The position numbers and the translations under genes were made by a program. Of a DNA stretch of 46,015 nt, positions 41,948 to 46,015 are shown one piece after another. Location of the stretch: assembly GCF_014699135.1 (NCBI RefSeq), contig NZ_JACOFT010000008.1:1-46015 (forward strand). Direction: 5' to 3'. Source of the stretch: Cognatundibacterium aquatile. GTDB lineage: Bacteria > Pseudomonadota > Gammaproteobacteria > Burkholderiales > Burkholderiaceae_D. Each line of letters starts with the position of its first letter. Position 1 is the first letter of the stretch. The notes below the pieces were generated by a model that saw nothing but the letters and a program-made list of their open reading frames with translations, had not been told where the DNA came from and ran no database searches.

Positions 41948-43660
41948 TTACATTTTATTCGGTGCAGATACACCGATCAGAGCCAGACCGTTACGGATTA
42001 CCTGACGGGTTGCCAGCATCAGTGCCAGACGCGCCAGCTTGGTCGGCTCATCATCCACTAATACCCGTTCGGCATTGTAATAACTATGCAATTCACCAGC
42101 CAGATCGCGTAAATAGAAAGCAACCTGATGCGGGCCAAGTTCATCCAGCGCTTTTTCCAATGCTTCAGGATATTCCGCAATTTTTGCCAGCAAACTCGCT
42201 TCGCGCGGCGCTGTCAGCGGTGACAGATCAACATTCAGCAATGGCGCAAAAGCGGCTTCATCGGTCGCATATTGTGCCAATACGGAACAGATACGCGCAT
42301 GCGCATACTGGACGTAATACACTGGGTTTTCATCTGAACGTGCCAGGGCAACGTCGACATCAAATACAAACTCGGTATCAGCTTTACGCGAAATCAGGAA
42401 GAAACGCACTGCATCCCGGCCACGCTGTTCATCACCGCCGCCCGACCATTCGATCAGATCGCGCACGGTCACATAAGACCCAGCCCGTTTGGAAATCTTG
42501 ACTTCGGCACCATCCTTCATAACGGTGACCATTTTATGCAGGATGTAGTCAGGGTAGCCTTGTGGAATACCGACATTCAATGCCTGCAAACCGGCACGGA
42601 CGCGGGCTATCGTGCCATGATGGTCGCTACCCTGCACATTGATGGCCTGACGATAACCGCGTTCCCACTTGGTGACGTGATAGGCAACGTCCGGCACAAA
42701 ATAGGTGTAGGTGCCGTCGGTCTTCTTCATCACACGGTCCTTGTCGTCACCATACTCAGTGGTGCGTAGCCACAATGCGCCGTCTTGTTCGTATGTTTTA
42801 CCGGCAGCTTTGAGCGCATTGACAGTGGCTTCGACTTTACCGTCTGTGTACAAAGAGGATTCGAGATAGTAATTATCAAATTTCACACCGAATGCGAGCA
42901 AATCGGTATCTTGTTCGCGGCGCAGATAAGTCACGCTGAATTCGCGGATAGAATTTATATCGTCGACATCGCCCGTTGCTGTGACTGGCTGACCATTGCT
43001 GGCAGAAACGGTTTTTTTGTCGAGAAAATCGCGGGCAATATCAGCGATGTAATCGCCGTTATACGCTGATTCTGGCCACGCGGCATCGCCCGGTGCATGA
43101 CCTTTGGCGCGTGCCTGCACGGATAAAGCCAGATTCCCGATTTGCACACCGGCATCGTTGTAGTAAAACTCGCGTGAGACGTCGTAACCCTGTACATCGA
43201 GCAAGGCAGCAAGTGCATCACCGAGCGCGCCCTGACGGCCGTGGCCGACATGCAAAGGACCGGTAGGGTTTGCCGACACGAATTCGACAACAACTTTTTG
43301 CCCGGCTCCGCGTTGACTCTGACCGTAAGTCGTGCCTAGTTGCAGCACCGTTTTGACCACTGACTGTTTGGCAGCCGTTGCGATACGAATATTAATAAAA
43401 CCCGGACCCGCAATTTCTACCGCGCTGATCAGAGGATTATTTTGTGCCTCCAGGTTCGCAACAACTGCCTGAGCGATTTCACGTGGATTTTTACGCAATG
43501 GTTTGGCGATCTGCATGGCGATATTGCAAGCGATATCGCCATGCAATGGATCTCGTGGGCGTTCAAGCAATATCGTGGGTTGCAGATCGCTGCCTTCCAA
43601 AATGGGGGCAACCGCGTTTTTTAAGGAATTGAGAATTTCTTGTTTTTGTTCAGCTAACAT
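41948..43660 (-). CDS. argS: arginyl-tRNA synthetase
   Basis: 570 residues, normal length. Class I synthetase charging tRNA-Arg. The HIGH signature is in [20 protein letters not shown] and the KMSK-like loop is [10 protein letters not shown]. The N-terminal Add1 domain (residues 1-110) and the C-terminal anticodon-binding DALR domain ([14 protein letters not shown], ending [15 protein letters not shown]) are complete. Followed by a hairpin and then the SPOR gene. Confidence 0.97.
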   Translation of the reverse strand: MLAEQKQEILNSLKNAVAPILEGSDLQPTILLERPRDPLHGDIACNIAMQIAKPLRKNPREIAQAVVANLEAQNNPLISAVEIAGPGFINIRIATAAKQSVVKTVLQLGTTYGQSQRGAGQKVVVEFVSANPTGPLHVGHGRQGALGDALAALLDVQGYDVSREFYYNDAGVQIGNLALSVQARAKGHAPGDAAWPESAYNGDYIADIARDFLDKKTVSASNGQPVTATGDVDDINSIREFSVTYLRREQDTDLLAFGVKFDNYYLESSLYTDGKVEATVNALKAAGKTYEQDGALWLRTTEYGDDKDRVMKKTDGTYTYFVPDVAYHVTKWERGYRQAINVQGSDHHGTIARVRAGLQALNVGIPQGYPDYILHKMVTVMKDGAEVKISKRAGSYVTVRDLIEWSGGGDEQRGRDAVRFFLISRKADTEFVFDVDVALARSDENPVYYVQYAHARICSVLAQYATDEAAFAPLLNVDLSPLTAPREASLLAKIAEYPEALEKALDELGPHQVAFYLRDLAGELHSYYNAERVLVDDEPTKLARLALMLATRQVIRNGLALIGVSAPNKM

Positions 43661-43715
43661 GGCACATAGGGTTCATCGCGTTTCGCGCAACAAATCTAAA
43701 TAAGGACAGCGGTCA

Positions 43716-44276
43716 TTATACTGTCTCCCCCGCGCCATGTCCGTCTGCAAGTGTAAGCGTTGATGCGGTTTTCATCAAAGCAGGTTGTTTATGTTTTGTC
43801 AGCAAACTCAGCACTCTCAGAAGCTTACCGAGAAACAGACCATTCATGATGCCGAAGCTGATGCTGCAGACACTGATAAACCCAATATTCGAGCGCAGCT
43901 CTGGCTGTACTACAACAGCAATGTTTTCACAGTATTTCAAGAAGAAAATCAACATCATAAGGATGAGTGGCATCCAGCTGCCCTGCAACTGAATCAGCTT
44001 TTCTGATACCACACGGACACTATTTTTTCCGAAAAAGGCAGCGTTCAAAATGCTAACGCAAACGGCAGAAAGCAGCCACAGCCCTACTGATTCAAAGCGA
44101 ATGCCAAAATGCTGTATCAGCCCTTGCAAAGACAGACCCAACATAAGCAGAGGCAAAATAAATGTTGCACGTAAAGTGACCTGACGGTCACGACTCATCA
44201 AGACTCCGCGATAAATGAGAAACGCCAGTAACGCCCATACCCAGATTGGTGTGTTGATCAGGATTTGTTGCAACAT
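43716..44276 (-). CDS. small integral membrane protein, unknown function
   Basis: 186 residues; ATG 44276 with GGGGG upstream. At least four hydrophobic helices (WVWALLAFLIYRGVLM, FILPLLMLGLSLQGLI, SVGLWLLSAVCVSILNAAFF, WMPLILMMLIFFLKYC, then IGFISVCSISFGIMNGLFLG). The start IWVWALLAFLIYRGVLMSRDR resembles DUF6622-type inner-membrane proteins, by memory only. Divergent from rdgC across 180 bp that should contain both promoters. Confidence 0.7.
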   Translation of the reverse strand: MLQQILINTPIWVWALLAFLIYRGVLMSRDRQVTLRATFILPLLMLGLSLQGLIQHFGIRFESVGLWLLSAVCVSILNAAFFGKNSVRVVSEKLIQLQGSWMPLILMMLIFFLKYCENIAVVVQPELRSNIGFISVCSISFGIMNGLFLGKLLRVLSLLTKHKQPALMKTASTLTLADGHGAGETV

Positions 44277-44456
44277 GATTGCCCCCTACGGTAAGTAATG
44301 AATTGATGTATTTGTGTGCGAAGTATGGTGGGCAATTGAACTGCGTTCCAATCCTATGTGACCGGTGGACGCTGAATGTCGTGAAGCTGGCGTTTTACGA
44401 CGTGAGTTGCGATGGGGCGGCGTGTAGAATGTCAGTTTTCTTCGTTTGGATACGCT

Positions 44457-45365
44457 ATGTGGTTTAAGAACTTACAGGTTTTTCGTCTTACCTCGCCCTG
44501 GAACATCAGCGCAGAGGAATTAAATGCGCAATTATCCAGAATCTCTTTCGCGCAATGTGCATCGAATGAAATGCAAAGCCAGGGTTGGGCATCGCCTCGC
44601 AACAACGATATGCTGGTTCACAGTGTCAATCATCAGTTTCTGATAGCACTGGCAACAGAGAAAAAGCTGCTGCCGTCCAGCGTTATTAATCAGGTCACGA
44701 AAGCGCGCGCGGCAGAGTTAGAGGAGCAGCAAGGTTTTGCGCCCGGCAGAAAGGCGATGAAAGATTTAAAAGAACGCGTAACTGATGAATTATTGCCTCG
44801 CGCATTTGGCGTTAAGCGAAATACCTTTGTCTGGATCGACCCGGCGAATCGTTGGCTGGTGATTGACGCATCAAGCCCGTCTCGTGCCGATGAAGTCGTC
44901 AAATTGCTATTGAAGTGCTGTGACAAGCTTCCGCTCGAAGGTTTGCGGGTCAAATCCTCACCTCAGGCTGCAATGACAGGCTGGTTGGCTGGCAATGAAG
45001 CGCCAAAAGGCTTCACGATTGACCAAGATACAGAGCTGAAATCATCGACCGAAGATAAAGCGACGGTGCGCTATGTGCGTCATACGCTTGACCCTGACGA
45101 TGTCCAGAAACATATCGCGGCTGGTAAGCAGTGCACTAAGCTGGCATTAACCTGGGACGACCGCATCAGCTTTGTGTTGACAGATACGCTGACGATCAAA
45201 CGGATTAAACCGTTGGATATTCTTGATGAGGATAAAGACAAAGGAACCAATGAGGAAGAGCGCTTCGATGCAGACTTTATGCTGATGACGGCGGAATTAG
45301 CAAAAATGCTCGATGACATCGTGTTTGCACTGGATGGAGAACTCGAAAGTTCTAAAACGGCGTAA
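44457..45365 (+). CDS. rdgC: recombination-associated protein RdgC
   Basis: 302 residues from the ATG at 44457 ([12 protein letters not shown]), the standard RdgC N terminus; a GGA lies six bases upstream. RdgC forms a ring-shaped dimer on duplex DNA and limits RecA. Conserved stretches: [57 protein letters not shown], and [20 protein letters not shown]. Length is typical. A strong terminator follows. Confidence 0.96.
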   Translation: MWFKNLQVFRLTSPWNISAEELNAQLSRISFAQCASNEMQSQGWASPRNNDMLVHSVNHQFLIALATEKKLLPSSVINQVTKARAAELEEQQGFAPGRKAMKDLKERVTDELLPRAFGVKRNTFVWIDPANRWLVIDASSPSRADEVVKLLLKCCDKLPLEGLRVKSSPQAAMTGWLAGNEAPKGFTIDQDTELKSSTEDKATVRYVRHTLDPDDVQKHIAAGKQCTKLALTWDDRISFVLTDTLTIKRIKPLDILDEDKDKGTNEEERFDADFMLMTAELAKMLDDIVFALDGELESSKTA

Positions 45366-45386
45366 GCAAGTTTGATGGGAGAATTT

Positions 45387-45416
45387 AAAAGACGAGTATC
45401 TCACTCGTCTTTTTTT
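45387..45416 (+). terminator. intrinsic terminator of rdgC
   Basis: AAAA GACGAGT (45391-45397), loop ATCTC, ACTCGTC (45403-45409), then seven T. It lies 22 bp past the rdgC stop. Confidence 0.92.
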
Positions 45417-45507
45417 ATACCTGATGCTTAGCGTCAGGTCCGGGAAAATACAGTGATGCACCATAAGTGACACAGCGCACGGTAAATTGAATTCAGAACG
45501 TACAAAT

Positions 45508-45540
45508 AAAAAAACGAGCTGCTTACGCAACTCGTTTTCT
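45508..45540 (-). terminator. intrinsic terminator after tRNA-Asp
   Basis: On the minus strand the stem is ACGAG/CTCGT (plus-strand arms ACGAG 45513-45517 and CTCGT 45530-45534), followed by a T-run, the complement of the A-run at 45506-45513. It closes the leftward tRNA-Val/tRNA-Asp transcript just past the tRNA-Asp CCA end. Confidence 0.8.
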
Positions 45541-45547
45541 CAATTAC

Positions 45548-45624
45548 TGGCGGAGCGGACGGGGCTCGAACCCGCGACCCCCGGCGTGACAGGCCGGTAT
45601 TCTAACCAACTGAACTACCACTCC
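45548..45624 (-). tRNA. tRNA-Asp (anticodon GTC)
   Basis: 77 nt including an encoded CCA. Acceptor stem GGAGTGG/CCGCTCC with one G-T pair, D-arm AGTTCAGTTGGTTAGAAT, anticodon stem CCGGC/GCCGG around loop CTGTCAC (anticodon GTC), and T-arm GCGGGTTCGAGCCCCGT. All invariant positions look normal. Confidence 0.97.
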
Positions 45625-45658
45625 GAAACTACTTAACCTGTACTGCGATGTTTATCTG

Positions 45659-45734
45659 TGGTGGGTGCTGAGAGGCTCGAACTCCCGACCTACGCCTTGT
45701 AAGGGCGCCGCTCTACCAACTGAGCTAAGCACCC
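45659..45734 (-). tRNA. tRNA-Val (anticodon TAC)
   Basis: 76 nt with CCA. Acceptor stem GGGTGCT/AGCACCC, D-arm TAGCTCAGTTGGTAGAGC, anticodon stem GCGCC/GGCGT around loop CTTACAA (anticodon TAC), T-arm TCGGGAGTTCGAGCCTCTC. It stands 34 bp upstream of tRNA-Asp on the same transcript. Confidence 0.97.
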
Positions 45735-45794
45735 ATATTCTTGCTTAGTCAGATAAACATTTAACGCTGTGTCACCAACGTCAACAGAAGCAAC

Positions 45795-45823
45795 ATTATA
45801 GTTTAACATCTGCTTTTTGTCTA
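45795..45823 (-). promoter_or_regulatory. sigma-70 promoter for tRNA-Val/tRNA-Asp
   Basis: On the minus strand: -35 TAGACA (45818-45823), 17-bp spacer, -10 TATAAT (45795-45800). A perfect -10 and a 5/6 -35 lie 60 bp before tRNA-Val, so the tRNA pair has its own promoter and need not rely on the rRNA operon. Confidence 0.85.
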
Positions 45824-45836
45824 GTCTCTCAATTCG

Positions 45837-45863
45837 TTTTTTCGCTTAATTTCAGCGAAAAAA
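45837..45863. terminator. symmetric A/T-flanked hairpin between rRNA and tRNA units
   Basis: TTTTTTCGCT (45837-45846), loop TAATTTC, AGCGAAAAAA (45854-45863). The stem with T- and A-runs reads as a terminator on both strands and is a second stop behind the rRNA operon. Confidence 0.75.
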
Positions 45864-45894
45864 CATTTAAAAAACTAGTACTCTCACTAAAAGC

Positions 45895-45926
45895 AAAACC
45901 CCCCGTTACGCTAGTAACGGGGGGTT
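45895..45926 (-). terminator. rRNA operon terminator
   Basis: CCCCCCGTTAC (45899-45909), loop GCTA, GTAACGGGGGG (45914-45924): a perfect 11-bp stem, with TTTTGCTTTT following on the minus strand. It lies 15 bp past the 5S rRNA 3' end. Confidence 0.92.
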
Positions 45927-45938
45927 CGCAGAATACAA

Positions 45939-46015
45939 GCCTGACGATAACCTACTTTCACACTGGTTGCAGCACTATCATTGGCGCAGAGTCGTTTCAC
46001 GGTCCTGTTCGGGAT
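45939..46015 (-). rRNA. rrf: 5S ribosomal RNA (3' part, cut by window edge)
   Basis: The minus strand reads ATCCCGAACAGGACCGTGAA, then GCCAATGATAGTGCTG and GTGTGAAAGTAGGTTATCG with the closing CGTCAGGC helix strand. These are the conserved loop and 3' helix sequences of bacterial 5S rRNA. About 40 bases of its 5' end and the rest of the operon are beyond the window. Confidence 0.93.

Noticed and set aside
1..46015. CRISPR array, prophage or conjugative element
   Set aside because: No regularly spaced repeats, no phage structural or integrase genes and no transfer genes were seen anywhere in the window.

Overview
The window looks like a chromosomal segment of a betaproteobacterium, most likely in the Oxalobacteraceae (Herminiimonas/Janthinobacterium/Undibacterium-like). 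This rests on the protein flavour (RdgC, AceK, BioA-F-D-B, LiuR-type leucine catabolism) and on the argS / SPOR protein / dsbA / SDR / BtuF-like order. I judged family level only by recognition; no search was run.

Layout. (1) 1-4000 is accessory DNA: the cut-off 3' end of an IS3-family insertion sequence, a small secreted protein, a decayed ORF, one copy of a dispersed 85-bp element, then four same-strand, AT-rich small genes. Two of their spacers look like integron attC recombination sites and two more look like degraded ones. These genes include a TIR-domain protein with a zinc-knuckle-like N terminus and a PD-(D/E)XK-like protein. No integrase is visible, so this resembles an orphan cassette cluster. 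(2) 4000-28050 is one long block on the minus strand: a leucine/isovalerate degradation cluster (liuR, hot-dog thioesterase, liuA, liuB, liuC, liuD, liuE) interleaved with a serine/threonine dehydratase-like gene, aceK, a thiolase, a second acyl-CoA dehydrogenase, SDR, DsbA-fold isomerase, rhodanese, YchJ and two secreted proteins. The complete biotin operon bioA-F-D-B lies directly before liuD, which encodes the biotin-carrying subunit of methylcrotonyl-CoA carboxylase. A pdxJ-like gene and a DUF559 gene lie between liuD and liuE. Two ACGT-rich palindromes mark probable LiuR operators. (3) 28097-33280 holds a divergent metallo-beta-lactamase-fold enzyme, an alpha/beta hydrolase, a DUF1877 protein and a pair of zinc-ribbon membrane proteins. 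(4) 33470-34970 is a second accessory island (helix-hairpin-helix protein plus DUF2971 protein) bracketed by direct copies of the same 85-bp element seen at 1127. (5) 35040-45400 is mostly core: EamA exporter, TonB-dependent receptor behind a long inverted repeat, BtuF-like protein, SDR, dsbA, SPOR protein, argS, a membrane protein and rdgC. (6) The right edge has tRNA-Asp, tRNA-Val, an rRNA-operon terminator and the 3' part of a 5S rRNA, all transcribed leftwards.

How it fits together: liuA to liuE convert isovaleryl-CoA to acetyl-CoA and acetoacetate, with MCC (LiuB/LiuD) needing the biotin made by bioAFDB. The thiolase could feed the products into central metabolism, and AceK would set the split of acetyl-CoA between the TCA cycle and the glyoxylate shunt. 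The points most worth following are the orphan cassette array, the dispersed 85-bp element, the structured leader before the TonB receptor, and the structured element after the thiolase gene.
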